Assembly: GCF_040611135.1 (NCBI RefSeq)
Contig: NZ_JBEXNL010000001.1
Location: 403,133 to 467,132 of the forward strand
Direction of reading: 5' to 3'
From: Tsukamurella sp040611135
GTDB lineage: Bacteria; Actinomycetota; Actinomycetes; Mycobacteriales; Mycobacteriaceae
Length of the DNA stretch: 64,000 nt
Of this stretch, positions 24,095-31,282 are shown in pieces. Position numbers and translations under genes: made by a program. Each line of letters starts with the position of its first letter. The first letter of the stretch is position 1. Under the pieces are notes generated by a model. It saw only the letters and a program-made list of their open reading frames with translations, was not told where the DNA came from and did no database searches.

Positions 24095-25264
24095 TCAGCG
24101 GGCGAAACGCGCGCGCACCCCGTCCTCCGTGAGACCGTAGTCGGCGAGGGAGTAGGTGTGGTTCGGGCGGCGGGCGCCGGAGCGACTGGCGTCGTGCATC
24201 GCCGACATCGACTGCCGCGCATCGTCGGTCAGTTCCAGCCCGAATCTCTCGTAGATGGTCCCGACGGTGCCGAGCGGGTCGGCGACGAGGTCGCGGTAGT
24301 CCACGTCCACGAACTGATCGCCGCGGCCGGCGGCGGTGTGCCGGGCGCGGGCCTCGTCGAAGGCATCGAGCCCGCGGGCCCAGGTGTCCAACTGGTCCGC
24401 CCCGATCGTCGCAGAGGTGAAGGCCGTCGACCAGCCCTCGGTCGCGTGCTGCGCCAGCGAGCAGACGGAGGCGATGATCGTCTCGGCCGGGCGATGGCAC
24501 TGCACGATCAGCGCGTCGGGGTACACCTTGAGCACCGCGTCGAGCGCGAACAGGTGGCTGGGGTTCTTGAGCACCCACCGCTTTCCGGTGTCGTTCATGC
24601 CGATCAGCTGCAGGTTCCGCTTGTGCCGGCGGTACGCGGGCGTCCAGTCCTGCTCCGCCAGCCAGGCGGCGTACGACGGGACGTGCGCCAGGCATTCGTA
24701 GGAGACCGAGTGCACCGACTGGCGCAGCAGCTGCCAGCACTCCTCGACCTCCGAGGCCGACATGTAGTGCAGCCCCATGAATTCGGGGTGCTCGGTGTGG
24801 TGCTGCGCGTACTGCTCGTCGAGGAGCTGGTAGACGGGGTTCCCGGCCCAGGTCTCGCGCGGGGGCCGCGGCTGCGGCACCTCCGCCAGCCACATCTGCA
24901 GGCCCTGGTTGCCGGGGTCCGCGTCGAGCAAGCGGTGCAGGGCAGTCGTGCCGGAGCGGGGGAGGCCGGTGACGAACATCGGCCGCTCGACGGCGACGTC
25001 GGCGTGGCCGGGGTTCGCCGCGAACGCCGCCTCGCTGATGAGGCGCGCGGAGAGCGCGCCCCGGAGGAAGACGCGGGAGAGCTTGGAGCCGAGCTCGGTG
25101 AGCGCCGCCTCGTCGCGGTAGGAGTCGAGCAGGACCTGCAGGGCCTCGCGGTAGCCGTCCGACGGGTCGCCGAAGTCGCTGAGGCCGGTGCGCCGCATCG
25201 CGGACTCGTGCAGGTCGTCCACGGTTCCGACCAGGCGGCCGACGGCATGTGTGTTGTCAGACAT
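24095..25264 (-). CDS. PAPS-dependent sulfotransferase family protein
   Basis: 389-residue sulfotransferase. The 5'-phosphosulfate loop FVTGLPRSGTTALHRLLD (about residues 97-115) and the downstream 3'-phosphate region with RWVLKNPSHLFALDAVLKV and CHRP are present. The length and sequence fit the mycobacterial group of Rv3529c. The acceptor is unknown; by context it may be a steroid or lipid alcohol. It overlaps the upstream SDR by 8 bp and ends a three-gene operon (DUF1214 - SDR - sulfotransferase), the order found at Rv3531c-Rv3529c. Its donor PAPS would come from cysD-cysNC, 3 kb away. Confidence 0.85.
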   Translation of the reverse strand: MSDNTHAVGRLVGTVDDLHESAMRRTGLSDFGDPSDGYREALQVLLDSYRDEAALTELGSKLSRVFLRGALSARLISEAAFAANPGHADVAVERPMFVTGLPRSGTTALHRLLDADPGNQGLQMWLAEVPQPRPPRETWAGNPVYQLLDEQYAQHHTEHPEFMGLHYMSASEVEECWQLLRQSVHSVSYECLAHVPSYAAWLAEQDWTPAYRRHKRNLQLIGMNDTGKRWVLKNPSHLFALDAVLKVYPDALIVQCHRPAETIIASVCSLAQHATEGWSTAFTSATIGADQLDTWARGLDAFDEARARHTAAGRGDQFVDVDYRDLVADPLGTVGTIYERFGLELTDDARQSMSAMHDASRSGARRPNHTYSLADYGLTEDGVRARFAR

Positions 25265-26030
25265 GGAACTCTCCGCAGTTGACGTCGAGCGTCTGGCCGG
25301 TGATGCCGGACGCGCGGGGGGACGCGAGGAACAGGACGGCCGAGGCCACCTCGTCCTCGGTGGGCAGGCGCCGCAGGTCGGAGTTCTTCGCCGCATCGGC
25401 GTAGTCCTCCTCGACCGTGACGCCCTTGGTGCTCGCGCGGTACTCGAAGTAGGCCTTGAGCGTGTCGCCCCAGATCCATCCCGGCACCACGGAATTGATG
25501 CGGATGCCCTCGGGGCCGAGTTCGGTGGCGAGGGACTGCGCGAGCGCGAGCTGCGCCGTCTTGCCCGCCTTGTAACCGCCGTAGCGCAGGTCGGAGTGGC
25601 GGATCACCATCGAATTGACATTGACCACAGCGCCTTCGGCGGCGGCGAGGGACTCGCGGAAGGCGAGCACGGTGCGCAGCGCGCCGAGCGCCATGAGGTC
25701 GACGCTCTGCAGGATGTGCGCGGGGTCGGTCTTCGTCAGGCGCTGCATGGACGGGTACGTGAACGCGTTGTTGATCACCGCGTCGACCCGGCCGAACCGC
25801 TCCTGCACCTGCGCCGCGAGCGCGGTGAGCGAGTCCTCGTCGGTGATGTCCGCGGGGAGCGCGACGGCACCGTCGATCTCGGCGGCCATCGCGTCCAGGC
25901 GTTCCGCGGTCCGCGCGACGAGGACGACCTGCGCGGCCTCGTCGGCGAACCGTCGGGCGAGCACGGCGCCGAGGGCCGGCCCCGCCCCTGCGATGACGAC
26001 GACCTTGCCGTCCAGTCCCAGTCCGGCCAT
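25257..26030 (-). CDS. Short-chain dehydrogenase of the sulfotransferase operon
   Basis: 257-residue SDR. Cofactor motif AGAGPALGAVLARRFA (a Gly-x-Gly-Pro variant of TGxxxGIG), ADITDED, INNAF instead of NNAG, the Ser in VNSMVIRHS, and a YKAGK active site. The two altered motifs are shared by the mycobacterial Rv3530c-type SDRs as I know them, so it is probably active. It is translationally coupled on both sides: one shared base with the DUF1214 stop and an 8-bp overlap with the sulfotransferase. A role in oxidising or reducing the hydroxyl or keto group of the acceptor fits the context. Confidence 0.82.
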   Translation of the reverse strand: MAGLGLDGKVVVIAGAGPALGAVLARRFADEAAQVVLVARTAERLDAMAAEIDGAVALPADITDEDSLTALAAQVQERFGRVDAVINNAFTYPSMQRLTKTDPAHILQSVDLMALGALRTVLAFRESLAAAEGAVVNVNSMVIRHSDLRYGGYKAGKTAQLALAQSLATELGPEGIRINSVVPGWIWGDTLKAYFEYRASTKGVTVEEDYADAAKNSDLRRLPTEDEVASAVLFLASPRASGITGQTLDVNCGEFHV

Positions 26031-27193
26031 CAGCCGACCATCCTTTCGCCGATGAGCCGCGCCCGCTCCGCGATGCGGGCGCGCCACGCGGCGCCGGCGA
26101 TGCGGTTGGCCGCGTAGTGGGGGAGGTGCTGGGCGACGTCCGCGAGCGGGACCACCTGCGCGGTGGGCCCGTCGGCGGGAGTGAGGGGCGAGTCGGTGCG
26201 CTGCCACCGGAACTGGAGGTAGCCCCGACGGTGCCCGAGCGTCTCGGCCCAATTGGTGACGCCGGGATCGCCCTGCGACACCACGATCCGGATCATGCCG
26301 TCCGGATCCACCTGCGCCTGACTGCCGTTGAGCGAGGTCTGGTGGTGGATGTAGTCCAGCGAGATGTACCAGAGGCTGCCGAGCTGGAAGCCCAGGTACG
26401 GTGCGTCGCCACGGGGGACCGTGATGATGAGCGCCTGGTCGTCGGCGAGGTCGTAGTGGCCGACCGAGGAGAACTGGGTGGCGAGGCCGCCGGGCGTGAG
26501 CCGCGGCGCCGTCAGAGTGTTCACGGGCAGCGGGTCGTAGAACCACTTGGGGAACTGCAGCCAGGTCTTCACGCGGTTCACCAGTTGCTTGCCCGCGGCG
26601 GCGTAGCGCTTGGCGATGAGCTCGGGGGTGACCGGGGGCGGGGCGGTGCCCGCGGTGTCGGCGCGGGCGATGGCGAAGGTGCTGCGCTCCGCCGCCCAGT
26701 CGTCGAAGACCTCGCGGATCACCAACTGCGCCTTGCCGGGCGGGAGCCGGTAGTAGTCGGGTCCGGGCTCGCCGGGGCCGAAGCGGACCGCGAACCGGCC
26801 GTCGGCGTCGACGGTCAGCTCGCGGTCGTCGAAGGCGACGGTGCTGGCCGGCACGTTGTCGTCGGTGTACTCGCCGCCGCCCAGCACCTGGAAGCTGATG
26901 TCAGCGGTGGTACCGCGGCGGCCGGTGACCACGTACTCGTGCGCCCCGTCGACCCGCGCGCCGAAGTACAGCGTGTCCGGGTTGTCGAGGCCTATCTTGG
27001 TGAACGGCCCTGTGCCGCTGAGCAGGAACGGGTGGTCCTTGTCGAAGTGGAAGGCCCCGTGTACGCACGCCGCCACGCCCTGCGCGAGGTACTGCAGCCC
27101 TTCGAGCAGGTCGGCCTCGGTCTCGATGTGCGGTGCCGCGGCGACGAGGCCCTCGGCCTCGGTGATCGCCGCGACGAGCGGATCGCTGTACAT
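26030..27193 (-). CDS. DUF1214-type protein (Rv3531c-like)
   Basis: 387-residue protein, first of the sulfotransferase operon. No signal peptide is visible. The C-terminal half, from about residue 225, has WFYDPLPVNTLTAP, YLGFQLGSLWYISLDYIHHQ, the SLNGSQAQVDPDG segment and VSQGDPGVTNWAETLGHRRG. This pattern matches DUF1214 and the Rv3531c family. No catalytic residues can be assigned. A GGAGGTGGG ribosome site lies just before the ATG. The divergent promoter it shares with the IclR gene carries a KstR-like site. Confidence 0.7.
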   Translation of the reverse strand: MYSDPLVAAITEAEGLVAAAPHIETEADLLEGLQYLAQGVAACVHGAFHFDKDHPFLLSGTGPFTKIGLDNPDTLYFGARVDGAHEYVVTGRRGTTADISFQVLGGGEYTDDNVPASTVAFDDRELTVDADGRFAVRFGPGEPGPDYYRLPPGKAQLVIREVFDDWAAERSTFAIARADTAGTAPPPVTPELIAKRYAAAGKQLVNRVKTWLQFPKWFYDPLPVNTLTAPRLTPGGLATQFSSVGHYDLADDQALIITVPRGDAPYLGFQLGSLWYISLDYIHHQTSLNGSQAQVDPDGMIRIVVSQGDPGVTNWAETLGHRRGYLQFRWQRTDSPLTPADGPTAQVVPLADVAQHLPHYAANRIAGAAWRARIAERARLIGERMVG

Positions 27194-27207
27194 CCCACCT
27201 CCGATAG

Positions 27208-27225
27208 TGGTACAAATGTGGACCA
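27208..27225. promoter_or_regulatory. Candidate IclR operator, copy 1
   Basis: TGGTACAAATGTGGACCA, an 18-bp imperfect dyad (12 of 16 inner positions symmetrical, TGG/CCA ends). A close copy, TGGTCCAAATATGAACCG, occurs at 28383-28400 before cysD. It lies between the sulfotransferase operon and the IclR gene. Confidence 0.55.
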
Positions 27226-27231
27226 ATCTAG

Positions 27232-27245
27232 TAGAACCTGTTCCA
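27232..27245. promoter_or_regulatory. Candidate KstR-type site, copy 1
   Basis: TAGAACCTGTTCCA matches the reported mycobacterial KstR consensus TnnAACnnGTTnnA at every fixed position. KstR is the TetR-family repressor of sterol catabolism. Binding here is inferred. Confidence 0.55.
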
Positions 27246-27286
27246 GACCGTAGGCGCAGGTGTCGAGACGTGTCAAGGGAGTGGCG

Positions 27287-28204
27287 ATGACCGAACCGGT
27301 GGAATCCGCGGAGCGGGGCGCGGCGGGCCGGACCTCGCCCCCGACCGAGCGGGTGGTGGCGGTGCTGGAGTTCCTGTCCCGCCACGAGCGCGAGCGGTTC
27401 GGGATCTCCGAGCTGGCCCGTCGGGTGGGCCTGAGCAAGCCGACCTGCCTCGGCATCGCGACGACCCTGGTCGAGACCGGCTATCTGCTGCGTGACGAGC
27501 GGGACAAGAACTACCGGCTGGGCCCGGCGCTGATTCCCCTCGGCCGGGCGGCTCGCACCTCGCTGCGCGCGGACCCCGCGGGCGGCGACATCCTGGCCGG
27601 CCTCTGGGAGGCCTTCGGGCATCCGGTCTCGTTGTCCGGCGTCGTGGGGGACCGGGTGACGGTGCTCGATGTGGCCGTCGACCCGGGCCGCCCGGCGATG
27701 GTCAAGGTCGGCGACAGCTACCCGTTCACCCCGCCGATCGGGTTGATGTACGTGCTCTGGGACCGGACGGGGCGGCTCGAACGCTGGCTGGCCCGGGACC
27801 GGATCCGGGCCGACGGTGACCGGCTCGCCCGGGTGATCGAGGCGTGCCGGGTGGACGGCTACCTCGTGGAACTCCTCACTCCCGCGGGGCAGCAGCTCTA
27901 TCGCCTCATGGCGGGCGTCCCGGGCGACATTCCGGCGGAGCTGCGCGCCCTGCTCGGCGAGGTGGTCGCCGGCATCGGCGACCGCGTCCATCTGCGCGGC
28001 GAGGCGGATGCGCCGGGGGAGAGGCGGAACGTCAGTGTGATCTCCGCGCCCGTCTACGACGCCGACGGCGCACAGGCGATGGTCGCGAGCCTCTACGTGA
28101 GCGACGAGCTCGACGAGCGGGCGATCGACGAGCGCGCGTCCGCGCTGATCGCCGCCGCCGACCGGGTGACGGTCCGGATCGGGGGCCACAAGCCCGGACG
28201 GTGA
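27287..28204 (+). CDS. IclR-family regulator divergent from the sulfotransferase operon
   Basis: 305 residues. Winged helix at about 20-80 (FGISELARRVGLSKPTCLGIATT) and an IclR effector domain at about 95-295. The effector part is divergent: the usual glycine-rich signature is less clear than in the regulator at 10.8 kb. ATG 27287 has AAGGGA 6 nt upstream; an in-frame GTG at 27260 lacks this. Placed between the sulfotransferase operon and cysDNC, it is the obvious candidate to bind the shared TGGTnCAAATnTG element found in front of both. Confidence 0.85.
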   Translation: MTEPVESAERGAAGRTSPPTERVVAVLEFLSRHERERFGISELARRVGLSKPTCLGIATTLVETGYLLRDERDKNYRLGPALIPLGRAARTSLRADPAGGDILAGLWEAFGHPVSLSGVVGDRVTVLDVAVDPGRPAMVKVGDSYPFTPPIGLMYVLWDRTGRLERWLARDRIRADGDRLARVIEACRVDGYLVELLTPAGQQLYRLMAGVPGDIPAELRALLGEVVAGIGDRVHLRGEADAPGERRNVSVISAPVYDADGAQAMVASLYVSDELDERAIDERASALIAAADRVTVRIGGHKPGR

Positions 28205-28328
28205 GTCGGCGTGATGATCCGGCGTTCGCGGGGCGTACATCGCCCACATGGCGGTGCACGCCGGGTGTAGCTGCGCAGAACGGGTGTGTTGGAACTCGCA
28301 GAGCGTCAGATCGGGTGATCGATCGACG

Positions 28329-28400
28329 TTGACAATGTGTGAGAACGCGTTCTACTCTCCAAATATCACAAATGGATCGTTATGGTCCAAATATGAACCG
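28329..28400 (+). promoter_or_regulatory. cysDNC promoter with KstR-like and IclR-like elements
   Basis: The 205-bp gap before cysD holds a clear housekeeping promoter: TTGACA (28329-28334), 18-bp spacer, TACTCT (28353-28358). A perfect palindrome AGAACGCGTTCT (28342-28353) fills the spacer; with flanks, GAGAACGCGTTCTA differs from the KstR consensus only at the first base. Downstream, TCCAAATAT occurs twice (28358-28366 and 28386-28394), the second inside TGGTCCAAATATGAACCG (28383-28400), the same element as at 27208. The part before 28329 shows nothing recognisable. Confidence 0.6.
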
Positions 28401-28409
28401 GAGGAGCGT

Positions 28410-29366
28410 ATGTCGTCACCGACGCCCGTCATCGCCAGCGACGCGGCCGCTACCGAAGCGCCGCCAGAGGCGGCGGATCACCTGCGACGTCTCGAGGCGG
28501 AGGCGGTTCACATCTTCCGCGAGGTGGCCGCAACCTTCGAGCGTCCCGTCCTGCTCTTCTCTGGCGGCAAGGATTCGGTGGTGATGCTGCACCTCGCGGC
28601 GAAGGCGTTCTGGCCCGCCGCGATCCCGTTCCCGGTCATGCACATCGACACCGGCCACAACTTCGACGAGGTGCTCGCCTTCCGTGACGCGATGGCCCGC
28701 CGCATGGGGCTGCGCCTCGTGGTCGGGAGTGTGCAGGACGACATCGACTCGGGCGCCGTCGTCGAGCAGGCCGGGCCGGGCGCCACCCGCAATCGGCTGC
28801 AGACCGCGACGCTGCTGCGTACGCTCGGCGAGCACCGCTTCGACGCCGCCTTCGGCGGGGCGCGCCGCGACGAGGACAAGGCCCGCGCCAAGGAGCGGAT
28901 CTTCAGCTTCCGCGACCGCTTCGGCCAGTGGGACCCCCGCGCGCAGCGCCCCGAGCTGTGGAACATCTTCAACGGCCTGCACCAGAAGGGCGAGCACATC
29001 CGTGTGTTCCCGCTCTCGAACTGGACCGAGCTCGACATCTGGCAGTACATCGCCGCTGAGTCGATCTCCCTGCCGTCGCTGTACTACGCGCACCAGCGCG
29101 AGGTGATCGAGCGCGACGGGATGCTGCTGTCCACCGGGCCGCTGGTCACGCCCCTGCCCGGCGAGACACCCGAGGTCCGGACCGTGCGGTTCCGCACCGT
29201 CGGCGATGCGACGTGCACCGGCGCCGTGGAATCGGACGCCACCACCCCCGAACAGGTGGTCGCCGAGGTGGCCGCCACCCGGATCACCGAGCGCGGCGCG
29301 ACCCGCGCCGACGACCGGATCTCGGAGGCGGGCATGGAGGACCGGAAGAAGGAGGGCTACTTCTGA
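28410..29366 (+). CDS. cysD: Sulfate adenylyltransferase subunit 2
   Basis: 318-residue ATP-sulfurylase catalytic subunit (PP-loop ATP pyrophosphatase family) forming adenosine phosphosulfate (APS) from ATP and sulfate. The PP-loop LLFSGGKDSVVML is at about residues 48-60, and FGGARRDEDKARAKERIFS and the C-terminal SEAGMEDRKKEGYF are diagnostic. Length is normal. The start is ATG 28410 behind CGGAGGAG; longer frames upstream overlap the promoter. Its TGA shares an A with the ATG of a 20-codon ORF, which in turn couples to cysNC. Confidence 0.95.
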   Translation: MSSPTPVIASDAAATEAPPEAADHLRRLEAEAVHIFREVAATFERPVLLFSGGKDSVVMLHLAAKAFWPAAIPFPVMHIDTGHNFDEVLAFRDAMARRMGLRLVVGSVQDDIDSGAVVEQAGPGATRNRLQTATLLRTLGEHRFDAAFGGARRDEDKARAKERIFSFRDRFGQWDPRAQRPELWNIFNGLHQKGEHIRVFPLSNWTELDIWQYIAAESISLPSLYYAHQREVIERDGMLLSTGPLVTPLPGETPEVRTVRFRTVGDATCTGAVESDATTPEQVVAEVAATRITERGATRADDRISEAGMEDRKKEGYF

Positions 29367-29428
29367 TGGGCGCGCGAATGTTGTTGAGTGGCTTGCTGGT
29401 CGCGGAGACCGGAGAGGGGTACTTCTGA
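29366..29428 (+). CDS. Putative 20-residue peptide between cysD and cysNC
   Basis: ATG 29366 overlaps the cysD TGA by one base, and its own TGA (29426-29428) overlaps the cysNC ATG by one base. The peptide is MGARMLLSGLLVAETGEGYF. It ends in the same E-G-Y-F-stop as CysD. The 18-nt junction at 29352-29369 is repeated at 29414-29431 with one change, so each copy brings a ribosome site (GGAGGG / GGAGAGGGG) and a TGATG stop-start. It is either a coupling peptide or a relic of a duplication. No homologue known to me. Confidence 0.45.
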   Translation: MGARMLLSGLLVAETGEGYF

Positions 29429-31260
29429 TGGAGATCCTGCGCATCGCGACGGCCGGCAGCGTGGACGACGGCAAGTCGACGCTCATCGGGCGCCTGCTCT
29501 ACGAGTCGAAATCCGTTCTGGAGGATCAGCTCAGCGCGGTCGCCGCGACGACTGCCGCCCGCGGCGAGGAGGGGGTGGACCTGGCGCTGCTCACCGACGG
29601 CCTGCGCGCCGAGCGGGAACAGGGCATCACGATCGACGTGGCCCACCGCTACTTCGCCACCGCTACTCGGAAGTTCATCCTCGCCGACACCCCGGGGCAC
29701 GAGCAGTACACCCGCAACATGGTCACCGGTGCGTCGACGGCCGACGTCGCGCTGATCCTCGTCGACGCCCGGCACGGCCTCACCCGGCAGTCCCGCCGGC
29801 ACACCTTCCTCACCTCGCTCCTCGGCGTCGAGCACATCGTGCTGTGCGTCAACAAGATGGACCTGGTCGACTTCGACCGCGCCCGGTTCGACGCCATCCG
29901 CGCCGAGTTCGCCGACTTCGCCGCCAAGCTCGAGGTGCACGACGTCGAGGCCATCCCGGTCTCCGCGCTCCTCGGCGACAACATCACCGAGCGCTCGGCG
30001 AACACCCCCTGGTACGACGGCCCGTCGCTGCTCTACCACCTGGAGAACGTGCACGTGGTGAGCGATAAGAACCTCATCGACGCGCGCCTGCCCGTCCAGT
30101 ACGTGATCCGGCCCCGCGACAGCGACTTCCGGGGCGTGGCCGGCACCGTCGCCTCCGGGGCGTTCGCGGTCGGCGACGAGGTGGTCGCGCTCCCGTCGGG
30201 CTTCACCACGACGGTGGCCGAGCTCTACCGGCCCGGCGGCGCGAAGGCCGACCGGCTCGAGGCCGGGGAGGCCGCGTGCGTCCGGCTCGCCGACCACCTC
30301 GACGTGGGCCGCGGCGACGTGCTGTGCCGGCCCGCGAACCGTCCGCAGTCGGCCACGGACCTCGACACGACGCTGTGCTGGTTCTCGGACACCGCGAAGC
30401 TCACCGTCGGCGCCGAGTACCGGATGCTGCACGCGCACACCTCGGAGCCCGTGCGGGTGGAGGCGCTGGACTACCGGCTGGACACCAGCACCCTGCACCG
30501 CGATCAGGACGCCGCCGAGCTCGGGCTCAACGACATCGGCCGGGTGCAGCTCACCGCGCGACGCCCCGTCTTGTTCGACCCGTATCGGCGCAACCGGACC
30601 ACCGGCAGCTTCGTGCTGGTGCACCCGCCGACCAACGAGACCGTCGCCGCCGGGATGATCACCGGCCCCACGCTCAAGTCGACCGCCGTCGTCTGGCACG
30701 GCGCGGCCGTGCGCCGCGAGGACCGGGCGACGCGGGGCGGTACCATCTGGCTGACGGGGCTCTCGGCGTCGGGCAAGTCGACGGTGGCGTGCGAGCTCGA
30801 GCGCCTGCTGGTGGCGCGCGGCGTCCCCGCCTACCGGCTCGACGGCGACAACTTGCGGCACGGACTCAACGCCGACCTCGGCTTCTCCGCCGCCGACCGC
30901 GCGGAGAACGTGCGCCGCGTGGGCGCCGTCGCGCAGTTGCTCGCGGATGCGGGGACGGTGGCGATCGCCTCGCTGATCAGCCCGTACCGCGAGGACCGCG
31001 ACCGGATCCGCGCACAGCACGAGGAGGCGGGTCTGCCCTTCGTGGAGGTGTTCGTCGACACCCCCGTCGAGCTGTGCGAACAGCGCGACCCCAAGGGTAT
31101 GTACGCCAAGGCGAGGGCCGGCGAGATCCCCGAGTTCACCGGGATCAACGCGCCCTACGAGGCGCCGGAGCGGCCCGAGTTGGTGCTGCGGCCGGAGGAC
31201 GGCGAGCCCGCCGAACAGGCGCTGGTGGTGCTCGATCGCTGGCTGAAACTCCGGCCGTGA
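29428..31260 (+). CDS. cysNC: Bifunctional sulfate adenylyltransferase subunit 1 / APS kinase (CysN-CysC fusion)
   Basis: 610 residues. CysN part (1 to about 425): GTPase with AGSVDDGKSTLIGRLL (P-loop), ADTPGHEQYTRNM (G3) and NKMDLVD (G4); GTP hydrolysis drives APS formation by CysD. CysC part (about 435-610): kinase P-loop LTGLSASGKST (about 443-452), DGDNLRHGLNADLGFS and the FVDTPVELCEQRDPKGMYAKAR region; it phosphorylates APS to PAPS. The fusion is standard in mycobacteria. With the sulfotransferase nearby, the PAPS made here can feed sulfation as well as reductive assimilation. No cysH or other reductive gene is in the window. Confidence 0.95.
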   Translation: MEILRIATAGSVDDGKSTLIGRLLYESKSVLEDQLSAVAATTAARGEEGVDLALLTDGLRAEREQGITIDVAHRYFATATRKFILADTPGHEQYTRNMVTGASTADVALILVDARHGLTRQSRRHTFLTSLLGVEHIVLCVNKMDLVDFDRARFDAIRAEFADFAAKLEVHDVEAIPVSALLGDNITERSANTPWYDGPSLLYHLENVHVVSDKNLIDARLPVQYVIRPRDSDFRGVAGTVASGAFAVGDEVVALPSGFTTTVAELYRPGGAKADRLEAGEAACVRLADHLDVGRGDVLCRPANRPQSATDLDTTLCWFSDTAKLTVGAEYRMLHAHTSEPVRVEALDYRLDTSTLHRDQDAAELGLNDIGRVQLTARRPVLFDPYRRNRTTGSFVLVHPPTNETVAAGMITGPTLKSTAVVWHGAAVRREDRATRGGTIWLTGLSASGKSTVACELERLLVARGVPAYRLDGDNLRHGLNADLGFSAADRAENVRRVGAVAQLLADAGTVAIASLISPYREDRDRIRAQHEEAGLPFVEVFVDTPVELCEQRDPKGMYAKARAGEIPEFTGINAPYEAPERPELVLRPEDGEPAEQALVVLDRWLKLRP

Positions 31261-31270
31261 ATCACCCGTC

Positions 31271-31276
31271 TAAACT
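31271..31276 (+). promoter_or_regulatory. -10 box of purL (TAAACT)
   Basis: TAAACT is 6 nt before the purL GTG, placing transcription start at or next to the start codon. Identical to the purS -10 hexamer. Confidence 0.55.
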
Positions 31277-31282
31277 GGGCTG

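Noticed and set aside
29206..29365. N-terminal extension of cysNC overlapping cysD
   Set aside because: The frame is open, but the extension is Arg/Pro/Ser-rich shadow; the P-loop domain starts normally at ATG 29428 with a ribosome site.
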